From the NCBI GenBank assembly GCA_030068145.1, contig JAPJBO010000042.1, positions 186,001 to 250,000 on the forward strand: a DNA stretch of 64,000 bases, in the 5' to 3' direction. Made by a program: the position numbers and the translations under genes. The stretch is from Diplonema papillatum (Eukaryota; Euglenozoa; Diplonemea; Diplonemida; Diplonemidae). The notes beneath the pieces are model-generated. The model ran no database searches. It was not told the origin of the DNA and saw only the letters and a list, made by a program, of their open reading frames with translations. Positions 9,851 through 20,160 of the stretch are shown piece by piece (the first letter of the stretch is position 1; every line of letters starts with the position of its first letter).

Positions 9851-10513
9851 CCTGGAACGGTCACGGAACTGCCTGTGAAATGGGGTCTGCAGTGTTCACA
9901 AGGGGTCCGGGGCTCTTTCACAGGAGTTCCACAGCCGCTGTTCTGATGCAAAAGGAAAAGCTAGAGAGCTGAGCAGGCAGAAGTAGCAGCAGGATTCAGG
10001 GTCTTGCCATCGCCCAGCATCCACTTTTATGCCCCTAGCTTCACACTGTCCGGCCCCAGGTAGTCTCCCTGGTTAGAGGTGGCGATCATAAAGGAACCCT
10101 GCAGGAGCCCCAGGACAGTGTCCTTTACCCCCCCCCCCTGGAAATTACCCCCCTCGGCCAAAATTTAGGCCTCAGGGGGGGGGGGGGGTACAGCGCTCTT
10201 GTTAAGGAGGTTTAGGAAGGTGAAATGGTCAAAATTCCCTGCCAAAAGTGGGCCCACAAAAATTTTCCAAAGTGTGGTATTTGGGGTATTTGCCAGGGCT
10301 CTCGCGGGGGGGTGATTTAGCCCTAAAATCACCCCAAAAAAAAAACCCAAAAAAAATGGGGGGTGATTTTTTAAAAAATCACCCCCCCCCCCGAAAAAAA
10401 AAAATGGTCCGGGGTAGGGCTGGGGGGTGTACTACACCGTGTAGCGTACACGTGTACAGGAGAGGCTTGTCCCTCGCAGAAGAAACCACGAGTCTACTTC
10501 GCGGTATGTAGAG

Positions 10514-10999
10514 GTGGTGTACAATGATGACCCCTCGACGACCACGAAAGTCACCAAGCGTGATGTGCCGTTTCTCGTGCTGACACGTGACGATGTGCTG
10601 CGGGAGTGGACAGGGCTTCGACAGGCCGTCAGTGACATGAGTTTCGCTGCACGTCAGGACGCAGGTTCCAAGACTCTGTTCAACCTTGCAAACACCGTTA
10701 CCGGGAAGTTGCGGTACCCAACCCTACGAAAACTAATGCTCATTGGCCTCTGTTTACCCTTGGTGTCTGTTGAGTGCGAGCGGGTGTTCAGCCGTCTTAA
10801 ACTGATCAAGACGAGCCTGCGCAACAGCTTAAGCGACAAGAGCCTATCAGCAATCCTCATGATGTGCACTTGTGGGCAGGAGACATTGACCGCAGACCAG
10901 TCCACACGCGTCCTTCAGAAGTTCAAGTCGTTGCAAAACCGCCAGGTGGACTTCTGCGACTTGGCTGCATTCAAGGGGGCATTGTGTGATACAAACTAG
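10514..10999 (+). pseudogene. hAT transposase C-terminal dimerisation domain
   Basis: The frame encodes the hAT family signature around residues 82-100: PLVSVECERVFSRLKLIKTS followed by LRNSL. The pattern (V/I)ECERxFSxxxxIKxxxRxxL marks the C-terminal dimerisation domain. The DDE catalytic core, the BED zinc finger and any start are missing, so only the last quarter of a transposase remains and it cannot be active. The 20-40 bases on either side are unrelated low-complexity DNA. Confidence 0.85.
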
Positions 11000-11369
11000 G
11001 GGGGCTTTCAAGGTGTCCTTTCAAGCGCACCACGCCCCAATGGCCTTCTCTTTCCGGTATTCTTCTTTTTTTGCTTCTTCATACGGGTCTCTGCAGCGTT
11101 GGTAGAGATTGTGGGGGACCCGAAATCACCCCCTTTTTGGGCCTCTAGGGGTGGAGCGCGAGAGCCCTGGTATTTGGGGCAAAAAAAAAAATTTTTTTTT
11201 TCTGACCGCCCACCGTGGTGACCACCTTAGAGTGTGACAGGTAGCGTCTCCCCCCTCCACAGTGAAAATAGCCTGAGGGGGGGGGGGGGGGGGGGGTCAG
11301 CCGGCTGATGGATGGATGGATGGTTCTTAACAAGATGCCTGGGGGGGTAAATGACAACGAATTATACTG

Positions 11370-11942
11370 ATTGCATGTTCATAGGACCTCCAGTCTCGAA
11401 TCATTTAAAGAATTTCAAGTGGCCCCTGCAGTACTGTACCTGTGGCGCGTCACGGCGTGTCACCGCTATTCGAAGCTCGTCACTCACCATCTTTGATAGA
11501 CGTGCACACCGCCACCACAAGCCTATATCTCACCACCCCCCTCCGTTCCCTTGTTTGCGTGCGCGGGGCGACGGTTCCAGGCACTCCGACACCCACAGGC
11601 ACCGCAGTGCCCCAAAACCGGGGTTTTGGCTGAAACCGGCTTTTTTGCTCGGTCAGACAAAGTGCTAAAGTCCCCTGACTGACACGCAAAAGAATAAAAC
11701 GAAACTACGCATTTCTTTCTATTAAGAACTCCGACCACGTCTTCTATTCTATTAGTACCTTTCCCATGAGGGGTTCACAACACGAAGGGCACACGGAAAG
11801 GCCAATGTTTTGCATCAAGGACCGATTCAAGGCGTCGAAAGCAAGAAGCATGATAGTTCACGAAACTAGTATACTTCCGAAGCAGCCGGACACATGTACT
11901 TCCTGCTTTCTGCAAACTGGTTCGATGTAGGCGTGCACGAAA
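11370..11942. other. Unassigned ATP11 intron 2 sequence
   Basis: Contains an AACCGGGG-rich segment near 11615-11690, related to 7490-7560. No gene or clear element recognised. Confidence 0.4.
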
Positions 11943-12112
11943 GAACTTGCGACTTCAATCCAGGAGGAACTTGCGGCTTCAATCCAGGAGGAACTTGCGA
12001 CTTCAATCCAGAGGAACTTGCGGCTTCAATCCAGGAGGAACTTGCGACTTCAATCCAGAGGAACTTGCGACTTCAATCCAGGAGGAACTTGCGGCTTCAA
12101 TCCAGGAGGACT
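11943..12112 (+). repeat. Minisatellite, 22-24-bp unit, seven copies
   Basis: Units GAACTTGCGRCTTCAATCCA plus GGAG or GAG alternate between GAC and GGC variants. Mixed 24- and 22-base spacings shift the frame, so short peptides of the type LRLQSRRN appear in several frames. Non-coding, inside ATP11 intron 2. Confidence 0.85.
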
Positions 12113-12442
12113 TCACAGTCCGAGCCCAGCCACAAGGGTCCACAGCATATCAACTTCCGATGATTTCTTCGGATGGCATGGCGAACTCGATTTCCCAAGC
12201 CAAGTTCTGAGAGCAATGGCCGAATACTTAAGCCGAGACCGAGTGCGATGAGACCAGAAGCTAGCTGCCAAGTCCTTTAGTTTCCCGGAGTGCCGCGAAT
12301 GCTTTGGCGAAGGCAGCACCGGAGTGCGTGACATAGGAAGTGGCCAAGTCCAGCAGAGTCGTCAGAAATAACACCCGGGGTGATCGCGGTGTACGGTTTT
12401 TGTGTACACCTTCCTGCATCACTCCACCCATTCTTACCGCAG

Positions 12443-12679
12443 GATGCAATGTTCGTGACGCACATTCTGTTGAAGTACTACACGCTTCCGCACCTGTTTA
12501 ACCATGTCGAGCTCTTCAACAAGTCACCGAATCAGTTCTCGTACCACAATTACCTTCGGCAAATGAAGGAAGAAGCGAAAGTGGAAACCGGCAAAGGGAA
12601 AAACATCGAAATCTTGGACGAGAAACGGACGTGGGAAGCTGCGTACGGCAAACCCGTCCCGCAACCGTCGAACGCTTGA
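12443..12679 (+). CDS. ATP11: ATP11/ATPAF1, terminal exon
   Basis: The exon opens after ttcttaccgcag at 12431-12442 in phase 0 and ends with TGA at 12677-12679 (78 codons). It encodes DAMFVTHILLKYYTLP, then HLFNHVELFNKSPNQFSYHN and YLRQMKEEAK. This matches the ATP11 C-terminus, where an AQxLVxxLxxFY helix is followed by VExFNxxPxxFxF and a final amphipathic helix. A charged tail of about 35 residues follows, longer than usual. Together the three exons give about 228 residues of a protein normally near 280-330, so only the N-terminal part is missing. Confidence 0.88.
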   Translation, partial: DAMFVTHILLKYYTLPHLFNHVELFNKSPNQFSYHNYLRQMKEEAKVETGKGKNIEILDEKRTWEAAYGKPVPQPSNA

Positions 12680-13429
12680 TGAAGGGCGCGTGCCCCCGTG
12701 TTCTTCTGTATCGAGTACAGTACGCTGTACCTTCTCTGCACCAACTAGGACCAGGATCGCGGCAGATCCATCACATGGGCCATCGGATTTGGCTATTCTG
12801 TACACAGGGTTTGACCGTGTGACAGGTCTGATCGCATCTAGACGCATGTACACCCAGATAGTAGTACGCATCTTAACCGCGAATATATTCCGTGAAGCGC
12901 CATCTTGGAGGGATGATCTCGACGGAATCCTGGCAACCTTCAGCACAGCGGTCGCGGAAACAACATCCTTGATGGCACGGAAGAGATCGGAGTCGTTGGG
13001 TTGATCGCTGAGGATCGATGATTGCAATCAAGCCGCTTGAGAACGGATGAGGAGGACCTAACCAGTAGACGCAGGTCAGTAGGTCGCACCCAATTCTCGC
13101 CCACGTCAGCCGGTGTAGCTGCAGAGAGACTCGTCTTTGCACAGGCTCAACCTCATCGATAGAGCCCACGCCCACGCCTTTATAGTAATGTCCGGATAGT
13201 CTTCTCGTGTGGTGTGGGGGTTTTTTCCTGTTGTTCTTGTTGATACGTCACCCAAGATGCGTTGCCAGACGGTGCGTTCGACAGTTGGTTTATTACCCCG
13301 TTCCTTTCTAGCCGCAAAAATCGGTACGCGATTGTCTCAAATCACCCCGCAGCTGCGGGAAGCTGTCTTTTGTTCGCTTCGTTGGCTTGTCGCTTCTTCC
13401 TTTCTGCCGGATCTCTAAGCGAAGCTCGC
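12680..13429. other. 3' flank of ATP11 and intergenic DNA
   Basis: No polyadenylation signal or gene can be assigned. Open frames on both strands at 12520-13030 look like chance. Confidence 0.4.
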
Positions 13430-13625
13430 ACTCTAATAAACAACCGTGCCCCGCACACTTTTTGGTGTGTTTTAGACGTGGGTGTACGCTTAATAAACAA
13501 TCGTGCCCCGCACACTTTTTGGTGTGTTTTCGACGTGGGTGTGCGCTTAATAAACAACCGTGCCCCGCACCTTTTGGTGTGTTTTACACGTGGGTGTACG
13601 CTTCTCACAAAACAACCGTGCACCC
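13430..13625 (+). repeat. Minisatellite, about 60-bp unit, about three copies
   Basis: Unit: TAATAAACAACCGTGCCCCG, then CACACTTTTTGGTGTGTTTT, then an ACGTGGGTGTRCGCT segment. CACAC/GTGTG within each unit can form a small hairpin. Slight length drift occurs in the last copy. Confidence 0.8.
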
Positions 13626-14148
13626 GTGTCCCGTGCGATTGTTGAAAGGTAGTCGGCAGGTCATGGGTGCAGCCGCCATGCCAGTGATTGGGCTAGCGGT
13701 TGCATTTGGGAGCATCCCCCCCTTGTGATGCGCGCGCGGCTAGCGTTCTGTGACCAGTTGGACGGCCCACAGGGTCGAAATAACAGTACCCGGGACAAAA
13801 AGGTGAGATGAGAGGCATCGGCTCACTCTGTCAAAGGACCACACCACACCACACTATTTAAAACAGCAGCACAAACCCCCCTTCAACAAGGATACAATAC
13901 AGCTCACTTCTCAACCAGAGAGACAACCTCATCCCCTTCTCCAAAACCGCCGCAGCCCTCCAGAAAGCATCCCAGGGAAGAAGTCGAGCCACTCGCCGCT
14001 TCCTTCTACCGCAGGCCGATCTCCTTCGCACCCCGCTCGCTTTCTGTCCAAACACTACACCAACAAGATATCTCCCCCCTGCCCGTCTCCCCTGTGCGTG
14101 GTAGCTTCGGTTCATTCGGGTCCCTTCGCGCAGTCGGGCCGCGGCGTT
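13626..14148. other. Flank upstream of TFIIB-like exon
   Basis: GGTGAGATGAGAGGCATCGG at 13803 and the next 20 bases are the reverse complement of 50873-50915, part of a DIRS RNase H fragment. A pyrimidine-rich run ends in ttcgcgcag at 14125-14133, which could be a cis or trans splice acceptor for the exon that follows. Confidence 0.5.
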
Positions 14149-14463
14149 ATGCACGAAAACAGGAGCCAAGCCATGAAGTCCGGGCTCGAGACGCTCCGCG
14201 AGTGCGTGTCTGTCATGGAGGAGAAGGTGCAGTCGTCCAGCGCCGGGGGCGCCGCCGGCGCGAAGAAGGCGGCGACCGGCGTCCGCGGAATGGCGCACGC
14301 GGTCGCGGGCGGCGTACCGGAAAGCGGCGTTCCGCCCGCCGAAGCCGCGGCGCAGGCGGGCGTAGGGCAGCTGCTGCCCTTCCGCCACGGCACCATCTTC
14401 GCCGCGATCTTCGTGTACGCGTGCCGGAAGACCCGCTCCCGCGCCTTGGCCGACCTCTACAAG
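14149..14463 (+). CDS. TFIIB-like cyclin-fold protein, exon 1 (putative)
   Basis: From ATG at 14149 to the donor AAG/gtgtgt at 14464 is 105 codons, phase 0, strongly GC-rich. The end of the exon encodes RHGTIFAAIFVYACRKTRSR and ALADLYK. This resembles the second and third helices of a TFIIB cyclin repeat (GRS-x2-xIxAACxYxACR-x4-RTLxEI), in which AAxxYxACR is the signature. The N-terminal half has a helical stretch followed by an Ala/Gly/Lys-rich linker. No zinc ribbon is visible upstream. TFIIB and its Brf1 relative bridge TBP and RNA polymerase in the nucleus. Euglenozoan versions are divergent, which fits the weak match. A plain cyclin-fold protein is the alternative. Confidence 0.5.
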
Positions 14464-15076
14464 GTGTGTTTTATTCTTTTATTATTGTCAAGTTTAACTC
14501 TTACCGCTGCATTGCTGGTACCACGAATTGTGCTACATGAAACTTACCAAAGGAGGTAAGTTAGTGCTGTAGTAGGTACCTACCTAATCTTGTCTGTACT
14601 AGTGGCGGTAACCCACCCCATGCATGAGCTGCCTAAACATTAAACTAAGATTTCCCCCCAAAAACCCTCTTGTATTATGCTAGGATTTCGACCAACTAAA
14701 TAGGGAAACGTCGAGAGCCCGGAGTTAAGGGGTAAAATGGATGAACCAGGGAAGGAACAAACCTGCCACACATTTGCGTTCAGGATGATCGTGAACGACG
14801 GCCCGGAACCGCACAAACCCGTATGCTGAAACAGGGCAAGGAAGCCGTCACACCGGCCCTCTCCCTGATCCTGGCTGTGACGAGCCACGAACAGCCGCCT
14901 GACAAACCAGGCTCACACCGCTGTCCTGTCTGCAGACACTCAGGTTCCGCGCTGATGATGGTCCGCCGTATGTGTCTGTGGCTTAGAGGACCGAAACACG
15001 GCGCAGGGACCAGTGCGGTGTTGAGCGCTGTGGAATTCGCAAGTTCGTGTTGGCGGGCCTACAATGCGCGACCCAG
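14464..15076. other. Intron with repeat copy
   Basis: Contains the AACATTAAACTAAGATTTCC tail of a dispersed family at about 14635-14660 and a copy of the CAGGTTCCGCGCTGATGATG repeat at 14870-15035. Confidence 0.55.
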
Positions 15077-15174
15077 CGGCGAGGAGCTTGGAAGACATCG
15101 CACGTGTTACGAGTGCCAACCTCCTGCAGCTCGAACCCATAGCCAAGATACTGAAGATGTTCCTGACGAAGCAG
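15077..15174 (+). CDS. TFIIB-like cyclin-fold protein, internal exon (putative)
   Basis: The segment encodes ARSLEDIARVTSANLLQLEP then IAKILKMFLTKQ and ends at a strong donor, CAG/gtaagt (15175). The pattern RSLxDIAxVTxxxxxxLxxIxKILK resembles the third to fifth helices of a TFIIB cyclin repeat. The likely acceptor (acccag at 15071-15076) leaves two bases of a split codon, which does not match the phase-0 end of the 14149 exon, so a small exon may be missing or the acceptor may differ. The frame stays open past the donor to 15447 (IYEELLLADTKRKETLANLR), so part of that stretch might also be coding. Confidence 0.4.
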
Positions 15175-15834
15175 GTAAGTGTTCGGGGCTTTGCGGGCCA
15201 ACAGAACCTGGGAACAGAGCGGAGCCGCCGCCTCATCGTCATCTACGAAGAGTTGCTTCTTGCTGACACCAAGCGGAAGGAGACGCTTGCGAACCTCCGC
15301 TTGAAGGCTCTATGGAAGGAGGGGGTGGAGTGGGAATCCTCAATGCATAAAGAGCAGCAACTGCAGAAGTCTCAGTTGATGTTGACCGTGAGATGGAAGA
15401 CGAACTCTCCCGGGAATATACTTAGATTATACCGGGAGCGCGTGTGAAAAGTGCCTGTTGCTCCCGAGAAGACACGGGAAAGATCGGCCACGAAATCGTT
15501 AAAATACCACCTCGGATCCCAAAAAGTTGCCCCCCATGTCCCCTCCTTTTGCACCCCACTTCACCAGGCAAATATTCGTCACCCTATGAACGCACTTCAG
15601 AACTGGGATGGCGGTACTGAAGATGCTGCTAAATCTGCGGTGCGAAAACCTGGAGAAGTTGCTTCGTTTCCTCAGCCCGTGTCGCGTGTGCTCGAAGTGA
15701 AGAAGATACTGGCACAAGAGGAATCCATCTGTTTGAAGTGCCAGGAGTTTGGTGCCACGCACGGGCTAATTTCCATTCTCGAACACAATTTAACTTTTTG
15801 CCCATTCTCGAACACTTTTTAACTTTTTGCCCAT
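15175..15834. other. Possible additional coding remnants
   Basis: Two stretches look protein-like but match nothing I know: 15210-15447 (IYEELLLADTKRKETLANLR) and about 15570-15780 (SRVLEVKKILAQEESICLKC). A direct repeat TTTTTGCCCATTCTCGAACA occurs twice at 15795-15845. Confidence 0.3.
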
Positions 15835-15910
15835 TCTCGAACATTGAAAATTTGCCCAGGGTGGGATTCGAACTCACCACCCGTACATCCAAAAAATCCC
15901 AGCCATTTTT
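15835..15910 (-). repeat. tRNA-like B-box fragment (possible tRNA-derived SINE)
   Basis: On the minus strand the segment reads GTGAGTTCGAATCCCACCCT, a good RNA polymerase III B box with a near-perfect T-arm, followed by GGGCAAA. No matching D-arm, anticodon arm or 5' acceptor strand is found upstream, so this is not an intact tRNA gene. Confidence 0.35.
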
Positions 15911-17022
15911 GGGTTCGCCATTTCCGATTCCGATTTCCGTCGGATCCGTTCCTCGAACAAGGTGCCAGCATTTTGGTTGGCTGCTGCGTCCGGCTCGGTA
16001 TCCTGGTTGCGCACTGGGGCATTGGCACCGCAGACTACGGGTAAACGGTTTACTAAAGGCATTGTGCACACAGATTCGTGCATAATTCGGGTATGCGCGA
16101 GTGACCAATCGGTTCTACTTGTAAGCGCTTCCTAATTCTGTGCCGAAACCTCTTCAGAGCCACTGTTTTACCACGAGTAGTAACCAGCGACGGGCGCGAC
16201 GTCACCCCGAATGACCCCAGAGGAGGAGCGGGAGAGACTCAGAGCGGTAGCCGCAGCCAATCAAGATTTGAGTGATGCTGCTCTTACAGTAGAAGCTGCA
16301 AAGAAAAAGGGCCAGTCATCTGAAAATAATCAGGAGCTGGCGGGTGGTGACTGGATCTTGTCCTCCTTGCCGCAGGCTGGCAGGCTGAGAGAGAGACTGG
16401 AATTGCCGGCGAGCCCCCAGGGCGCATGGCAGGAGCCATTTCTCCTGCCATGCTGTTGGTAACTCTGATACTGAGCAACCGCCCCAGAAAAGGTCAACCT
16501 TAGGCCTACTCTCTTGCCAAGAGTCTTGGCAGGAGTCTTGCCAGGTGTTGGTGGAAACACCCACGGCATGCACCAGTTGGGTATTTCCGACCCGGAGCAC
16601 GAGAAATCAGGGCTCGGAGTCCGAACTGCGGGCTCGAACCTTTCGCTTGTTGCGTGAAGGTTTTCCCTTCAGTTTTTGCTCGGAGTTGCATTGTACTCAC
16701 ACTGTGTCATTTAGTCCCGACAACAACGTGTTTCTAACAGGCAAGCTGCACTTCAATTGTAATACACTAGTGTTTTTGGGGGGGGGTCTGAGACCCCCCA
16801 ATTCCACGCCGTGTATCGTTATATTACAATTGAACTCAATCGTAATTGGCCCCCCCCAGTAGTGTAACAGCTGCCACTTCAACTCTGAAAAAAAATTGAC
16901 CCAAAATTTTTGACCAAAATTGGACCCAATTTTTTTGAAAAAAAATTTGACCAAAAAATTTGGGAAACTTACAAATATATGCGCGATAAACTGCCGAAAA
17001 AACTGTGCGCATACGAAACGTA
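15911..17022. other. Unassigned sequence left of the long-inverted-repeat transposon
   Basis: A short frame at 16211-16340 is helical and charged (EEERERLRAVAAANQDLSDA) and ends near a possible donor, so it may be an exon or a relic. A G-run with inverted flanks lies at 16740-16865 (AATTGTAATACACTAGTG against ATTACAATTG). The last 150 bases are A/T-rich. Confidence 0.35.
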
Positions 17023-20000
17023 TGCGCGAAAAACTGTTTTTTTTACAAATATATGCCCGAAAAAACTAAAATTGACAAATATATGCGCGGTGCATATGGT
17101 ACGATGCCAAAAGGGGGGGGGGGGGGTTTGGGCGGAAAAATCCCCGCATAGTTCACCAGGGTCTGACGGGTACTGAGGCCCCATACCCTTCCTAAAACAT
17201 CATTCTGCGTTCAAATACGCCCTCAGAAGCCTCCGGAGAGCCTTCTATGACGTCCCAAATTCGATTTTGTGGGTTTTTAGGGGGTCCCCCCGCCTGTTGG
17301 CCGTAAACCGCCATAGTAGACACATATGCAACCTGAAGCTGGGTCGCTTTTCTGTGCAAGATCCCAGCCCAAACACACGTTTTCGGCGTTCTCTAGCACT
17401 CTCCAGGTGCATTCGACCCTCGGGCTTCGTGGTTTCTTTCACTCACAGGTGTTCCGGGACGTGCAAAGATAAGGAGAATGGCCCCCTGCATTGGGGACAG
17501 ACCGAACTACGCCCTGCCTGTCTATACAGGCTTTGGGGTCAAATTGCACCGGCTTTGGCGCCACATCCACCGTTTCGGGCTTCGTTTGTGCTGCTTTGGG
17601 GTCCATTAAACCTAAACCCTCATTGTTGGCATACAGGAACTAAAGAACATCAAGTAAATATGCCTCGTGACACGGGTATGCTCGCCCTCGAAACCTCTGT
17701 GGAAGAGATGAAAGCCCAGGACACCTACACCAACTGGAGTAGAACGTCTCAGAACATGAAGCGCCGGTTCAACGTAACAAAAGCGTTCTTGAACAAGATT
17801 GCAGGCGAAGACCACATTGGTTTCTTGCTGTCTATGTGGGGAGAAGACGACCACGTCCGTATCTGGCAGAAACTATCTGGCACATTCCCGGATGCGTTCA
17901 ACAGCATCTCTCATGAGCCGACACGTCGCAATATCGTACGTAGTCTGGGTTGGGCTCGGGCACGATATGAAAAGGTTGGAATGACTGTAGGGGAGAAACT
18001 GTGGTCCAACAGACACCAAGATGGCGACATTTCCCGTGGCGGGAGGCCGTTGATTGCCACACCAGAAGCCAGGCAGCAGGTTAATGAGGACCACGAACAA
18101 TTGGCATCGCCCACATCTCGCGTGGTGAAGCGGCTTTCAACTGAAAGTACTGCGGTCGTGGCACAAAACATGCTTGTACCGTTCAAGCTTGTTTACGAAC
18201 AGAGTGAGATGAAGGACGATGTGTCGTACACGACATATCGCCGGCTGCGTGGTGCCCAGTTTCAGCACATCTCACGACGGACAGATGTATGCGACACGTG
18301 TGCGGAAGGGGCCACCATCCAAAATCGCCTGAGGGAGTATATCTCCAAGAACAGGGAGTCGCTGACCTCGCAGTACTGGCATGCAAACAGCAACCCGTTC
18401 TATCTCCTCAGCGTCCTGGACGAGCCTCGCATTCCCGCAAACGTGAAGAGTGCTGTTAGCATCATGCTGCATCAGCTCATGGAGGTACAACTGCATCAGG
18501 CGGCAGCCACACGACAAAGAGATGCGTATAACATTGCCATGAAAGCTCCTCCACCAGGCTGCGTCGTGGTAACCCTTGACTTCAAACAAAAAGGGAAGCT
18601 CCCAATGAAACCAGAGGAGCCCGGCCAGCTCTTTTATAATCAAGGTGCCTTCTCATTACTTGGCTTTGGCATGCATTGGCTGGTAGATGGAAACGTCTGC
18701 CGTCGTAACATTGATGTGCTCCTGCGAACGCACAACCAGTGCTCGTTTGCTGCTGTCCGTGCCTTTGAAGCTGCCAAGGAGCATTTCCCCCCGGACCTAA
18801 AAGTGATTTACTGGTCCGACTCGGGGAGACACTTTCGTTCGCTGCTTTTTATCAGCCGCCTCCTACAAGAAGATTCCACGATTTCGATCAACTTCTTTGA
18901 AGGGGGCCACGGCAAGAACGACCGGGACCAGCACTTTGGCACGATTGGACGTGCTCTCGACACGGCTTCGAAAAAGACCGAGCTGAAGCATCTCAATGAT
19001 GTAAAAGCCGTGCTAAACAAGGTGACCAACACAATCGCCATACAAGTCAGAATCCGTGCTCAACGGGCCACTTTTCCGGTCCGAAACATCGCCAATATCA
19101 TGGCTATTGGGTCCTACCAACGAGATGGTGACGGAGTCATCACAGTTCATGACTTCAGTGGTGAACCCGGTTGCAAACTTCGGGGAAAGAGCCATGCCAC
19201 AAGATTCGCGTTTGTACCCAAGGTATCAAGCAAGTTGCCACTTTGCGAATCAGATAGTGACTGTGCTGACGTTTCCAGCAGTGATCGGGATGGCGACTCC
19301 AGTGCTAGTAGTGAAGACTTCGCGTCAAAGCTGGAGAAGAAACGGCTCAAGAAGCAACACGTCTTTGAGGCACTTGCTGCCAAGGACGAGAAAGATGCCA
19401 AAAGGGGGAGGAAATCACAAGGAAAGGTGCGAAAGCCTGCCCCAAAACCAGCAAAACCGGCTGCAAAACAATGCACGGGCAGGAAGCGAACTCGGAGCTA
19501 ACCGTCTTCTACTGACCACTGAGATCGGCTGTTGACACAGCCTTCGGTCACCGTGTAACTCACTTCTTCAGTCACTCTTCGTGTCAACACTCGTCCTTCT
19601 CGTTAGCCAGATGCATATCATGCTGCTACCACCACGTGCTGCTGCTGTATCGTCATAGGTGCGCATAGCACGTAGCTCGTTGGTGACGTAGTACCATCAC
19701 GTAGTACGGTCTGACCCCAATGCAGGGGGCGCCCCGGAGCACCTGTAAGCGGAAGAAAACACGAAGCCCGAGGGTCTAATGCACCTGGAGAGTGCTAGAG
19801 AACGCCGAAAACATGTGTTCAGGCTGGGATCTTGCTCTGAGGAGCAACATAGCATCAGGTCGCGTATGTGTCTACTATAGCGGTGTACGGCCAGCAGACA
19901 GGGGACCCCCCCAAAACCCACAAAAACGCATTTTGGACATCATAGAAGGCTCTCCGGAGGCTTCTGAGGGCGTATTTGAACGCAGAATCATGTTTTAGGA

Positions 20001-20160
20001 AGGCTATGGGGCCTCAGTACCCGTCAGACCCTGGTGAACTATGCGGGGATTTTTCCCCCCAAACCCCCCCCCCCCCCCCCCTTTTGGCATCGACTCATAT
20101 GTTTGTCAGTTTTAGTTTTTTCGCGCATATATTCGTAAAAAAAAAACAGTTTTTCGCGCA
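17023..20160 (+). mobile_element. DNA transposon with about 400-bp terminal inverted repeats
   Basis: Left repeat 17093-17504 and right repeat 19707-20101 are inverted copies, from CATATGGTACGATGCCAAAA (left) to its diverged complement ending CATATG at 20101. Each carries a long G or C tract about 25 bases from the end and reads inward to CTGCATTGGGG-CAGACCG. Outside these, a further 65-70 bases (17023-17092 and 20102-20160) are also inverted and end in TGCGCGAAAAACTG. The second family member (55267-56543) lacks this outer layer. One transposase frame (17660-19501) lies inside. No unambiguous target duplication is seen. Confidence 0.85.
17660..19501 (+). CDS. DDE-type transposase of the long-inverted-repeat element, 613 residues
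   Basis: The ATG at 17660 is chosen because the open frame upstream of it lies in the terminal inverted repeat. The protein has an N-terminal helical region, a CDTC motif near residue 210, and three acidic motifs expected of an RNase H-fold transposase: Asp307 in VVTLDFKQKGK; Asp387 in IYWSDSGRHFRS; and Glu414 with Asp421/Asp423 in FFEGGHGKNDRDQHFG. The SD-x4-F then HGK-x3-D pattern recalls eukaryotic transposases with WxDxxxxQFK and HGKGxxD motifs, but I cannot assign a superfamily. The C-terminus is acidic/Ser-rich, then Lys/Pro/Ala-rich, suggesting nuclear import or DNA binding. No frameshift or stop interrupts it, so it may be active. Confidence 0.8.
   Translation: MPRDTGMLALETSVEEMKAQDTYTNWSRTSQNMKRRFNVTKAFLNKIAGEDHIGFLLSMWGEDDHVRIWQKLSGTFPDAFNSISHEPTRRNIVRSLGWARARYEKVGMTVGEKLWSNRHQDGDISRGGRPLIATPEARQQVNEDHEQLASPTSRVVKRLSTESTAVVAQNMLVPFKLVYEQSEMKDDVSYTTYRRLRGAQFQHISRRTDVCDTCAEGATIQNRLREYISKNRESLTSQYWHANSNPFYLLSVLDEPRIPANVKSAVSIMLHQLMEVQLHQAAATRQRDAYNIAMKAPPPGCVVVTLDFKQKGKLPMKPEEPGQLFYNQGAFSLLGFGMHWLVDGNVCRRNIDVLLRTHNQCSFAAVRAFEAAKEHFPPDLKVIYWSDSGRHFRSLLFISRLLQEDSTISINFFEGGHGKNDRDQHFGTIGRALDTASKKTELKHLNDVKAVLNKVTNTIAIQVRIRAQRATFPVRNIANIMAIGSYQRDGDGVITVHDFSGEPGCKLRGKSHATRFAFVPKVSSKLPLCESDSDCADVSSSDRDGDSSASSEDFASKLEKKRLKKQHVFEALAAKDEKDAKRGRKSQGKVRKPAPKPAKPAAKQCTGRKRTRS

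Larger units (their letters stand above)
9156..11369. mobile_element. hAT-like DNA transposon remnant with matching terminal inverted repeats
   Basis: The ends CAGTATAATTCGTTGTCATT at 9156 and its exact reverse complement ending at 11369 are each followed inward by a run of C or G. A CAG start is common for hAT termini. The only recognised coding relic is the C-terminal dimerisation domain at 10514-10999. No clean 8-bp duplication is visible (aatcacat on the left, attgcatg on the right). Copies of another repeat family have been inserted at 9188-9345 and 9380-9850. The interior has several long C and G tracts. Confidence 0.6.

Noticed and set aside
14128-14148. Spliced-leader acceptor defining the TFIIB-like start
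   Set aside because: An AG after a pyrimidine-rich run is present, but no SL RNA gene is seen and cis-splicing cannot be excluded.
15835-15910. Minus-strand tRNA gene
   Set aside because: Only the T-arm/B box is convincing; no D-arm, anticodon arm or acceptor pairing was found. Kept as a SINE-like fragment.
17267-17659. N-terminal 131 codons of the open frame containing the 17660 transposase
   Set aside because: They translate the terminal inverted repeat; the ATG at 17660 is a more sensible start.
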